DNA of 35,991 nucleotides, taken from Leptospira sp. GTDB lineage: Bacteria; Spirochaetota; Leptospiria; Leptospirales; Leptospiraceae. The notes beneath the pieces are model-generated. The model made no database searches. It had not been told where the DNA came from and saw only the letters and a program-made list of their open reading frames with translations. Position numbers and translations under genes: made by a program. Position 1 is the first letter of the stretch, and each line of letters begins with the position of its first letter. Of this stretch, positions 17,724 through 25,579 are shown one piece after another. Where the stretch lies: positions 1-35,991 of the forward strand of contig JAACWH010000053.1 in the NCBI GenBank assembly GCA_009991425.1, read 5' to 3'.

Positions 17724-18878
17724 CTATACTTTCTGTAAAACCACGCAGCGGTTGGAATTGGTTCCTTTCTCATTATTGGATACCTTCCAACAATTGGAAA
17801 GCTTTGTAAATTTCTGTGTGTTGATGTAAGTTCTACTCCAAGTAAGACCAGCTCTTGCACCTGCCTCTACAACGTAGTCATCTAAAGGAATTAAATTTTT
17901 TCCTTTCTTCACTTCGCCTACTTCTATAACCAGATAAGATTTATTCTTAAGAATTCTAGATGATGATTTCAAAGTGTTCGTCATAAAATTGGTCCACTCA
18001 TCAATTGAAGAAAACATCGATATCTTATCTGTCTGTTCTTCAGGTATACCCAAAAACCAATGGCGAATCCAATTATCATTTTTATAATCCACCTTATCCA
18101 GAAAAGGTGGTGAGGTCACTAAAAGATCTGCTGATTCAGATGGGATTTGATCCATATTTTCTGTGCTGGAAAGATAATACTGGTTCTTTCCAGAAAATTC
18201 ATGATAGAAAGGAGGTAGGCTATCCGCCAAATCTCTCTTTAACTTAGATTCTATTCTTGGAATAATTGGACGGTATTCAGGCAGAACCCCTTTCTTTAAA
18301 TTATTTTTTCTTTGTTGTATAGCTGGAATCGAAACCTGAGGAAAGCTATAGATAGAGAAAAACCCAGGACTATGTCCATGCAAACGTGACAAGGTGACAA
18401 GCTTTAGAAAATTAGTTTCGGGGGATGGATTTTCATTACAGAAGTTACGGAAATTTTTTATTTCCCGAAGAGTATCTCTGTGGTAGAAAGCAAGTAGGTC
18501 TTCATCCAATTCTTCTTCACTAGATTTTTTACTTACATCTACGGATTTAAGTGTTTTAATCAATGCCTCTTTCGATGAAATCTGGGACCGAGATTTTGCA
18601 AGGAATAAAGATAAAGGATTTACATCATTATGAATTGCATAATGTCCTTCTAAATTTGCTTGGATTGCAGTTGTTCCCCTTCCTCCAAAAGGATCTATAA
18701 CTACTGAAGCTTTTTTATTTAAAAACTCAGAAAAGAAAAAGGATGGTAATTCCGGCTTAAAGGAAGCACGATAACTTACCGCATAATGTAAAGAATGCGA
18801 TTGACGTTGTTTAGCTGTCCAAAATTCTCCAAAAAAGCGACGATCCGAAATTTCTTTTTTTAAAATGATATCTTCCAT
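17724..18878 (-). CDS. solitary DNA methyltransferase, probably N4-cytosine or N6-adenine type
   Basis: This amino-methyltransferase of 384 residues has the AdoMet motif I DPFGGRGTT at 62-70 (FxGxG type), followed by HNDVNP, and the catalytic motif TSPPF at 255-259, followed by LDKVDYKND. Motif I precedes the catalytic motif, with about 185 residues between them that would hold target recognition. A TSPPF/Y motif is most often seen in N4-cytosine enzymes. The opening segment WTAKQRQSHSLHYAVSYRAS looks family-specific. No restriction endonuclease, Vsr or specificity gene lies nearby, so it looks like an orphan methylase with a possible regulatory or genome-marking role. ATG at 18878 lacks an obvious SD. 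Confidence 0.87.
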   Translation of the reverse strand: MEDIILKKEISDRRFFGEFWTAKQRQSHSLHYAVSYRASFKPELPSFFFSEFLNKKASVVIDPFGGRGTTAIQANLEGHYAIHNDVNPLSLFLAKSRSQISSKEALIKTLKSVDVSKKSSEEELDEDLLAFYHRDTLREIKNFRNFCNENPSPETNFLKLVTLSRLHGHSPGFFSIYSFPQVSIPAIQQRKNNLKKGVLPEYRPIIPRIESKLKRDLADSLPPFYHEFSGKNQYYLSSTENMDQIPSESADLLVTSPPFLDKVDYKNDNWIRHWFLGIPEEQTDKISMFSSIDEWTNFMTNTLKSSSRILKNKSYLVIEVGEVKKGKNLIPLDDYVVEAGARAGLTWSRTYINTQKFTKLSNCWKVSNNEKGTNSNRCVVLQKV

Positions 18879-18953
18879 AGTATAAATCTATGGTCGGTAC
18901 GATGTGTGAGTTTACTTCACAACTAATCAAAATTATATGTGACATAAGGAAAT

Positions 18954-20012
18954 CTAAAAGTTAAGGTCGGCAGGTAAAGCAGATATTATTTTCATTTTTT
19001 CACCAGAAACGGGATGTAGAAATTCCAATCGATAGGCATGAAGAGCCTGCCTACTATGGCCCAAAATTTCTTGAAATTCTTTAGTCCATCCAGTTTCTAT
19101 GAATTGCAAGAAAACTTTCTCATCTCTTCCGTAGATTTTATCTCCCAGAATCGGGAAGCCAAATGAATGTAGGCTAGCGCGTATTTGGTGAATTCTTCCC
19201 GTTAAGGGAAAAGCGGCAATTTGGCTTATCCCTTCTCTAAAAGATAGCCTTTGGAAAATTGTGATCGCATAACTTTTGTCTATTTTCTTATTTTGTAATT
19301 CAGCTGATATTTTTCTGTAATCCAATGGATTAGAATAATTTGTAGAATCAGAGCTTTGAGAAGAATCAAAATCTAAGTCTTGTTTACTTTGGGATGGAAA
19401 ATTTACTTGGTTTAGAAATTTTTTCTTACGGATTAATGAATTAGGATCAGTTTCAATGAGCCCTTCTAGAACAATTTGTTCGGGGAATTCGCCATAAACA
19501 AATACACGGTATTCTTTCTCTATCTTTCTATCTTGAAATTGTTTAGCTAACTTTTGCCCTGCTTCCGGATTCTTGGCAAAAAGGCAAATTCCAGAAGTCT
19601 CTCGGTCTAATCTGTGGCAAGGGTACAATTTGCACGAAATATCTGCTTCAAGTATAGTCAGCAGAGTATTCTTCCGGTATCTGCCAGCAGGGTGAATAGG
19701 GATATCACCCGATTTATTTACAACAAGCAAATACTGATCATCATAAAGAATGCTATAATTGGGATCAATAGGTGGTTCCTTGGCATCGATTTTTTCTAAT
19801 AGACAAAGCAATTCATCATTGGGAAAAATTTCTTTATCCATATGAATCTTCCTTCCATTCACTGAAACTCTTCCTAAATTTATTTGATTAATCCACTCGT
19901 CCTCTGAATAATATGTAAATCTTTGGCTGATGTATTTTATTACAGTTGTTTTGTGTTTGCAAATTGTTTTATGTTCTATAAATTCAATTTGGCCATCTAT
20001 CTTAGCACTCAT
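18954..20012 (-). CDS. RluA-family pseudouridine synthase
   Basis: This enzyme converts uridine to pseudouridine in rRNA or tRNA. An S4-like RNA-binding segment occupies about residues 20-75 (EWINQINLGRVSVNGRKI). The catalytic domain follows from 86, with the signature HRLDRETSG at 133-141, catalytic D136, and the C-terminal FPLTGRIHQIRASLHSFGFP and ILGDKIYG. A Ser/Asp/Asn-rich insert of roughly 40 residues (about 195-240) interrupts the domain and is longer than in the E. coli enzymes. The exact substrate (RluA, RluC or RluD type) cannot be decided. It lies 9 nt downstream of the PilZ-like gene. There is no strong SD at ATG 20012. Confidence 0.9.
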   Translation of the reverse strand: MSAKIDGQIEFIEHKTICKHKTTVIKYISQRFTYYSEDEWINQINLGRVSVNGRKIHMDKEIFPNDELLCLLEKIDAKEPPIDPNYSILYDDQYLLVVNKSGDIPIHPAGRYRKNTLLTILEADISCKLYPCHRLDRETSGICLFAKNPEAGQKLAKQFQDRKIEKEYRVFVYGEFPEQIVLEGLIETDPNSLIRKKKFLNQVNFPSQSKQDLDFDSSQSSDSTNYSNPLDYRKISAELQNKKIDKSYAITIFQRLSFREGISQIAAFPLTGRIHQIRASLHSFGFPILGDKIYGRDEKVFLQFIETGWTKEFQEILGHSRQALHAYRLEFLHPVSGEKMKIISALPADLNF

Positions 20013-20021
20013 GGAAGGATT

Positions 20022-21077
20022 TTATTCTTGGTTTTTGTCGAGAAAATTCTTAATAGCCTCATTAGTAGAGTTAGTGTTATTGTAAAATTGGATACCAACT
20101 CGAAACATTACTTCAGTGTTCTTAATGTTTTTAATTATTCCACGACATACTATTTTCTTCTTATCGGGTAGGAATAAATCGAAAACAATAGTCTCACCCA
20201 TAGTCATAGAACGAGAAAAAAGACGAGATTGTGGATGGAGAAATGATAGGCCAGTTAAACTTAAATCATTTACCTCGCAGGCTTCTTTTGATTCTTGAAA
20301 GACTCCAGTTCCAATCATATCATTAGTAATTGAATGAGCAACTTTAGAAATGACTTCAAAGGATTCAAAAGGTAAAACATTTTCTGAATTAACCTGAATG
20401 TAACCCAAAGATGAATATTCTTTGTATTTTAGTGGAACGGTTATTTCAGAAATAAAAAGTTCATTTAATTTTGAAACAGTAACTAAACGAATGTATTCAT
20501 TGAAAGGAAGAAAATTAGGATGATTGAAACCTTCAGCATTTCGATTAGGAATATAGATAGGCTTATCATAATTCTGCATTAATCGCATGCGACCATCTAA
20601 TCTAACCGATATATTAATATTCACATTTTTGAATTTCGCATTGAGCTTTTGCGAATAATCTTTAACTATTGCATCAACTTGTTTATCTTCGAATCCAATA
20701 GCTTTATGAATGTCATTTTGATTGATAATATTTGAAACTTTAAGCTTAGGAACATTATCCTGCAAGATGACCCTATTGGATTCTCGTTTAGCTTCGGATA
20801 CAGACATTTTCAATGGCTTTAAAATTTCAGTTCCCTTGCCATCACCACCTAACCTAGAAAAGGAAATTAAAATTCTGGTTCCATTGTGGATAACTAAAAG
20901 ATTTATTTCTGAAGAAGCACTCGATCTATTATTAAAAATAATCAGACCCTTTTCTTTCATTGCTATTATTTTTACAGGAAATTCTTGACCATCTTCAATT
21001 AAATAAACAGGTAATCGTCCATATAAGAGATTTATAACTTTATTTATCGATACAAAATCAGTTACTAACCTATCCAT
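20022..21077 (-). CDS. PilZ-like protein, possible c-di-GMP receptor
   Basis: This 351-residue soluble protein resembles Leptospira-restricted hypothetical families (possibly DUF1577, from memory). The C-terminal 100 residues look PilZ-like: CEVNDLSLTGLSF carries the NxSxxG half of the c-di-GMP motif, followed by FDLFLPDKKKIVCRGIIKNI and FRVGIQFYN. The RxxxR half is not visible upstream of it, where ESKEA stands instead, so binding may be lost or use other residues. The N-terminal 110 residues include a beta-rich segment (LPVYLIEDGQEFPVKIIAMK) that could be a YcgR-like or second PilZ fold. It is located between the ATP-grasp/FMN fusion gene and the pseudouridine synthase gene, in the same operon. 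Confidence 0.65.
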   Translation of the reverse strand: MDRLVTDFVSINKVINLLYGRLPVYLIEDGQEFPVKIIAMKEKGLIIFNNRSSASSEINLLVIHNGTRILISFSRLGGDGKGTEILKPLKMSVSEAKRESNRVILQDNVPKLKVSNIINQNDIHKAIGFEDKQVDAIVKDYSQKLNAKFKNVNINISVRLDGRMRLMQNYDKPIYIPNRNAEGFNHPNFLPFNEYIRLVTVSKLNELFISEITVPLKYKEYSSLGYIQVNSENVLPFESFEVISKVAHSITNDMIGTGVFQESKEACEVNDLSLTGLSFLHPQSRLFSRSMTMGETIVFDLFLPDKKKIVCRGIIKNIKNTEVMFRVGIQFYNNTNSTNEAIKNFLDKNQE

Positions 21078-21089
21078 ATCAACAGTAGA

Positions 21090-23336
21090 TTAATTATCAA
21101 ACTTACGGAAAAGCATTTTTAATGAAATGCTATTTAGATTCTCAGAACCAGTTATACTCATAGCCTGTCGTAGTTCTTCATTGTATTTCTGAATAATGAA
21201 TTTTACTCCAGCGGAGTCAGCACCAACTGCTGCAATTGCAATAGGACGTCCAATTAATACGGTATCTGCACCTAAAGCTAGCATTTTAAAAACATCCATT
21301 CCAGATCGAATGCCTCCGTCCACGGATATGTGGATTTTGCCTTTAAGACTTTCAGCTATCTTAGGCAGGACTCTTGCTGTTCCAGGCATTCCATCTAGCA
21401 CACGTCCACCATGATTTGAAACTACTATAGCATCAAATCCGCCTTCAACAGCTAAACTTGCATCTTCTGGATTCATTATACCTTTGAGTATGAAAGGCAG
21501 CTTGGTAAATTTACGAATTTTTTCTAGGTCTTTAATACTTCGACTTATGCTAGCTAAATTTTTCAAAGACATGGTCTTGAAATTCACTGCATCGATATCC
21601 ATTCCGATAGCGAATACTCCTTGGAGTTCCGCTTCCTGCATTCTTTCTCGAAGTAAGCCCTCGTCTTCTCTAGGCTTGCAAATTAGGACAGATCGTCCTT
21701 TATATGCTTGGATTTCAGGTAGAAGCATTTTATATTTGTCAGGAGTTGCTCCGTCACCTAACCATGCAATAGATCCAGCCTCATTGAAGCCTTTTAATAC
21801 TATTCTCGCATATTCTGGATCAGTCATAGTTCCATTCATATTAGTGACTGCACCTGTCATGGGTGCTCCCATGATTGGGGAAGATAAATTTAAACCTAAA
21901 TAATTTGTATCTATATTAGAGACAACATGGGAGCGAATGTATTGAGGTAGAATCTGGTATTCAGAAAGTGATATAGAATTATCTTGGAAGCTAGACATAG
22001 CTCCCACTCCACCCATGCCTGGAACACCACTGGCACAATCCGAACCATCACAGATTTTGCAGACCCAACACACTTCTCTACCAAACTTTGCCCTCGCATT
22101 TTGGTTCATTTCCTTTTCGGTAACACCATAAACTTCGTCTACTTCGAAATGGAGAGTTGACCTAAGCTTAGCAAAAATATTTTCTGATTCTTCTAGTGAG
22201 AGAGATGTAATAATGGCATGTCCCGTCTTCTCTATATTGTTAGTCGGTTCCTTAATGATATCGCCTATATTGGATTGGATAAAGATTTCATTGACACCAT
22301 CCATTTTTTTAGCCTCATCCAATCCAGTTATACTCAAAAGTTTGCCTGGCTTGGCCAGAAGAGAGCGTTCTATAGAGACCCGATTCAAAACAGGTTCTAA
22401 ATTATCAGGTTCTTCCCCCATAGCAATGAGTATGGCAGCACGGTTTAGATTTACACCAGAAGAAAGAGGATATGTAAAAGCTGACATAAACCCACCTGAC
22501 AAGCGCGCTGCGATCTCACCAATTTTTACGCCCTCTGGTGTGATTTTGATATCACCCTTTCCTGCACCCAAATTTATTCCGAGTGCCTTCATTCCTTGAA
22601 ACATAACTCTTTCGATTTCTTGCAGGGTATCCTTAGGTAGAGCAGAGGGCATATTATGACCTACCTCAATGAAATAAGGTTCCCTTTCTATAATTCGATC
22701 GGCAATTCCTGTGATCTTAAATTTGCCACCAAAAGAAAGGGCATCAACCGATACCTCTGGCCCATTCATATACTCCTCTAGAATCAATTCACCAGTTGGA
22801 CAAAATTTCTTAGCATGTTTAAATGCATTTTGTATATCTTCACGCGTTTCAATTTTGATTACACCTCGCGCACCCATATTATCAGCAGGTTTCATAACTA
22901 AGGGAAACTTCAAATACTCTAAGGCATCTCTTGCATCTTGGATATTCCAAACCTCTGCAAAATTTGGAATGGGTACATTGTGTTCTCTTAGGCGCTTGCG
23001 CATTTTAACTTTATTCGAGCAGGCTTCCGCATCAATGAAACGAATTCCTGGAAGATCGAGTGAGTTGGCGACAGCTGCTACCGTCATAGATGCATCTGTA
23101 CCAGCTGTAATCACTCCGTGGATGGGCTTATCTTTCGCATAACGTTTCGCCTCACGAACCATACCTTCCACATCTTTAGTTGACATCAGAATTTTATCAT
23201 CAGCAATTCGAAATCCAATAGAGTCTGGATTCATATCCGCAACTACTACTTTTAGTTTCATAGTCTTTGCTGTTTGGATGATGGGAACTTGCAGTAGGCC
23301 ACCACCAATTATTAGAAGAGTGGAATTGCTTTTCAA
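21090..23336 (-). CDS. ATP-grasp / FMN-dependent alpha-hydroxy-acid dehydrogenase fusion
   Basis: This 748-residue fusion has three parts. Residues 1-390 are an ATP-grasp ligase of the carbamoyl-phosphate synthase/PurK/carnosine-synthase style: a Rossmann-like lead (LLIIGGGLLQVPIIQTAK), FPLVMKPADNMGARGV, LILEEYMNGPEVSVD and KIGEIAARLSGGF. Residues 419-450 carry four cysteines (423, 426, 429, 434; VCWVCKICDGSDC) and GVPGMGG. Residues 460-740 are an FMN-dependent oxidoreductase of the lactate-oxidase/IDI-2 fold: IVVSNHGGRVLD with the catalytic-type His 641, then SVDGGIRSGMDVFKMLALGA and VLIGRP. The Cys cluster and GVPGxGG also occur at the N-terminus of clostridial homologues of the second half. 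The start is TTG at 23336 with SD GAGG. Substrates are unknown. It lies 5 nt after mnmA. Confidence 0.88.
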   Translation of the reverse strand: MKSNSTLLIIGGGLLQVPIIQTAKTMKLKVVVADMNPDSIGFRIADDKILMSTKDVEGMVREAKRYAKDKPIHGVITAGTDASMTVAAVANSLDLPGIRFIDAEACSNKVKMRKRLREHNVPIPNFAEVWNIQDARDALEYLKFPLVMKPADNMGARGVIKIETREDIQNAFKHAKKFCPTGELILEEYMNGPEVSVDALSFGGKFKITGIADRIIEREPYFIEVGHNMPSALPKDTLQEIERVMFQGMKALGINLGAGKGDIKITPEGVKIGEIAARLSGGFMSAFTYPLSSGVNLNRAAILIAMGEEPDNLEPVLNRVSIERSLLAKPGKLLSITGLDEAKKMDGVNEIFIQSNIGDIIKEPTNNIEKTGHAIITSLSLEESENIFAKLRSTLHFEVDEVYGVTEKEMNQNARAKFGREVCWVCKICDGSDCASGVPGMGGVGAMSSFQDNSISLSEYQILPQYIRSHVVSNIDTNYLGLNLSSPIMGAPMTGAVTNMNGTMTDPEYARIVLKGFNEAGSIAWLGDGATPDKYKMLLPEIQAYKGRSVLICKPREDEGLLRERMQEAELQGVFAIGMDIDAVNFKTMSLKNLASISRSIKDLEKIRKFTKLPFILKGIMNPEDASLAVEGGFDAIVVSNHGGRVLDGMPGTARVLPKIAESLKGKIHISVDGGIRSGMDVFKMLALGADTVLIGRPIAIAAVGADSAGVKFIIQKYNEELRQAMSITGSENLNSISLKMLFRKFDN

Positions 23337-23341
23337 AAGGC

Positions 23342-24484
23342 TTATACCTCTATAGGATCAGCGACATTTTGTGCTTCACGAATGGATAATTTTATACTGC
23401 CTTTTTCTACGATACCACCACCTAAAAGATAACTTCCCTCTAGCGCGTAGAAAACTGCGGACTGACCTGGCGTAACTCCACGAACATCTTCTAAGGGATG
23501 AACAATATATCTATTGTTTCTAAATTCAATCTTGCAAGAAATAGGTGAATGTCGGTAGCGAACTTGAACTCTACCCAATCGGGATTCTCCTTCATCGAAG
23601 GGACTCCATCCTTGTAGGGTTACATCTTCCACAACAAATTCAGAACAATATGTTTCATTTTCTTCGCCTAACAAGACCGTTCCGTCATCTTCGATAGCTA
23701 GAACATAAAGTGGATTCTTCCATGAAATACCTAAACCCTTTCTTTGGCCTATGGTGAATTTTTCTTTGCCGCTGTGTTTCCCTAAAATTCTTCCATCACT
23801 CATTTTGAAGTAGCCAGGAGTAAAATCGACTGATTTCTTTTCTAAAAACTTCCGGTAATCATTTTCTGGGATGAAGCAAATTTCTTGGCTCTCAGGTTTA
23901 TCTGCGACTGGAAGTCCCATCTTTCTTGCGATCTCACGGACTTCTGTTTTTTTCATTCCACCTAAGGGAAATACTGTATTGGAAATATTTTCTTGGGACA
24001 AACCATACAAATAATAGGCTTGGTTCTTGGTCATATCAACACCATTTGCAATAGACCATCTTCCATCTTCAAAATGAGTCTGTGCATAGTGTCCGGTTGC
24101 AATTTTCTCAATACCCAAAGTTTTGGCTTTGTCAAACAATGCACCAAACTTGACGAAGGTGTTACATTCCACACAGGGATTGGGAGTTCTTCCTGATTTG
24201 TAATCATCAATGAAACGATCTATCACTCTTTCACCGAATATTTTTTCCATTTTTACAACATAAAAAGGAATCTTAAGAGAAAGTCCTACATCACGGGCAT
24301 CGCGAATATCTTCTGGAGAACAACATGATTTTTTGGTCGTATCACAGGACGGCGCTTCGTATTCCCAAGTTCGGAGATTGACTCCTATCACCTCGTAGCC
24401 CTCTTCCATGAGAAGTCCTGCTGCTACAGCGCTATCGACTCCCCCACTCATTGCTACTATGATTTTGCCCTTGCTTGTATTCAT
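23342..24484 (-). CDS. mnmA: tRNA-specific 2-thiouridylase MnmA
   Basis: MnmA thiolates U34 of tRNAs for Lys, Glu and Gln. The 380 residues include the PP-loop SGGVDS at 13-18, the first catalytic Cys C104 (NPCVECN), TGHYAQ, the second catalytic Cys C203 (ESQEICFIP) and FTIGQRKGLGI. A CSC-rich segment (CDTTKKSCC) near residue 50 is typical of the family. ATG at 24484 begins 53 nt before the stop of the upstream protease gene, an unusually long overlap. No later start is possible because the PP-loop comes 12 codons in. An SD-like GGGA lies 10-11 nt upstream. Confidence 0.97.
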   Translation of the reverse strand: MNTSKGKIIVAMSGGVDSAVAAGLLMEEGYEVIGVNLRTWEYEAPSCDTTKKSCCSPEDIRDARDVGLSLKIPFYVVKMEKIFGERVIDRFIDDYKSGRTPNPCVECNTFVKFGALFDKAKTLGIEKIATGHYAQTHFEDGRWSIANGVDMTKNQAYYLYGLSQENISNTVFPLGGMKKTEVREIARKMGLPVADKPESQEICFIPENDYRKFLEKKSVDFTPGYFKMSDGRILGKHSGKEKFTIGQRKGLGISWKNPLYVLAIEDDGTVLLGEENETYCSEFVVEDVTLQGWSPFDEGESRLGRVQVRYRHSPISCKIEFRNNRYIVHPLEDVRGVTPGQSAVFYALEGSYLLGGGIVEKGSIKLSIREAQNVADPIEV

Positions 24485-25355
24485 TGTGATCTATTCCCAA
24501 TATTTTAGACCCAAAGTCGATGTAAACGCGAAATGTTTTTAGAAAATCGACGCCTAAGGTGCTTGAATAGCCTTCTTTTCCATCCCAAACTTCATCACTA
24601 TCCAAAATTTTTGCAGGAGAAAAATGAAGTTGCTTCAACTGAATCGGTTTAGAAACAACATAAAGTTTTCTAAGTCTCTTTTTACCTTGGATATCCATCA
24701 CAAGTATATTCTGGTTTAAGGATTGCATACTTTCATTGAATTCAGAAAGAGGCAGTGAACTCATTCCAGATCCTGTATCAATTGCCATCAATTCTTCTTT
24801 TGTACCAATTTGTACACTTGCATGAACCAAACCATTTTTCGGAATAAGTTCTAAGCTAATGAGATTTGGTATTTCTTTATTGTCTATACCTTCCTGGGAG
24901 AAACATTTTTTCTTTAAATTTTGTTGGATACTTACAGGAACTCCGTATTCAAAAATAAGACAGTGTCTTTGAAAAAATGGAGCACCCAGAACTAAATCAT
25001 AATCTTTAGGTAAAGCAGTTCCCAGATTATGAAATTCCATTGGAGAAAAAGAAGTGGACTCTTTCTCAAAGGCTAAATCCCAAATTTTCCTTTCCAATTC
25101 ATTATCTAACATTAAATTAACTGTTGAACCAGAATCAAGCAAGGCCCAGCGAGCCTCAGGCTCTTTATAGGAGTTGCTTGATTTTACATAGACCTTAAGA
25201 AAGATTTGATTGTGGGAAAATTTATAAATATACGGACTCGCCTTGAAAGTACGAATACTTCTTTGTTGAACTCGTTGTTGATTTTGGCAATAGAATGTGA
25301 AAAAGATTAGAAAGAAGACTAAGTAAGTTTTTTGATACATCTTGAATTCTTGCAT
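24432..25355 (-). CDS. two-lobed retropepsin-like aspartic protease lipoprotein
   Basis: This is a secreted 307-residue protein with a lipoprotein signal (LVFFLIFFTFYC, Cys 23). Two similar halves follow. The first has ALLDSGSTVNLM (D74) and LVLGAPFF (121-128). The second has MAIDTGSGMSSLPL (D193) and STLGVDFLKTFRVYIDFG (starting 265). A D-S/T-G motif followed by LGxxFF/L is the signature of retropepsin-type folds, and the pair on one chain suggests a self-contained pepsin-like bilobal enzyme. It is predicted to be anchored to a membrane and to face the periplasm or surface. ATG at 25355 or 25340 may be the start, and SDs are weak. The 5' end overlaps the preceding small gene by 37 or 22 nt. 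Confidence 0.8.
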   Translation of the reverse strand: MQEFKMYQKTYLVFFLIFFTFYCQNQQRVQQRSIRTFKASPYIYKFSHNQIFLKVYVKSSNSYKEPEARWALLDSGSTVNLMLDNELERKIWDLAFEKESTSFSPMEFHNLGTALPKDYDLVLGAPFFQRHCLIFEYGVPVSIQQNLKKKCFSQEGIDNKEIPNLISLELIPKNGLVHASVQIGTKEELMAIDTGSGMSSLPLSEFNESMQSLNQNILVMDIQGKKRLRKLYVVSKPIQLKQLHFSPAKILDSDEVWDGKEGYSSTLGVDFLKTFRVYIDFGSKILGIDHNEYKQGQNHSSNEWGSR

Positions 25356-25543
25356 CTAGAGTAATCGATTACACAGTCTCGAAACTCTATTCGAGTATCC
25401 TTATCAGTCGGCTTATACTCTATATAACAAGAATATGGTGAAAAGTCAAATTGCTGTTGACCAAGAGCTCGGTTTCGAATTTTCTCAGAAAGTGATTCTT
25501 CTTTTTCGTCATAAACTTTGATTTTTGAATCCAACATTGACAT
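25319..25543 (-). CDS. small hypothetical protein with three cysteines
   Basis: This 74-residue protein matches no family I know. Support for it being real is the strong SD TAGGAG three to four bases before ATG at 25543 and its place at the head of the protease-mnmA run. An acidic N-terminal part (KVYDEKEESLSEKIRNRALG) is followed by a Tyr/Asp-rich part with cysteines in SCYIEY, RDCVIDYSRC and SRCIKKLT. There is no signal peptide or membrane helix. Its 3' end overlaps the protease start. A second ATG two codons later also fits the SD. Confidence 0.6.
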   Translation of the reverse strand: MSMLDSKIKVYDEKEESLSEKIRNRALGQQQFDFSPYSCYIEYKPTDKDTRIEFRDCVIDYSRCKNSRCIKKLT

Positions 25544-25579
25544 TACTCCTACCTAGGTTAAATGTCGGTTGAATTGAAA

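Noticed and set aside
17724..18878. A restriction-modification system
   Set aside because: Only the methyltransferase is present. Neighbouring genes encode a lipoprotein and a pseudouridine synthase, with no nuclease motif.
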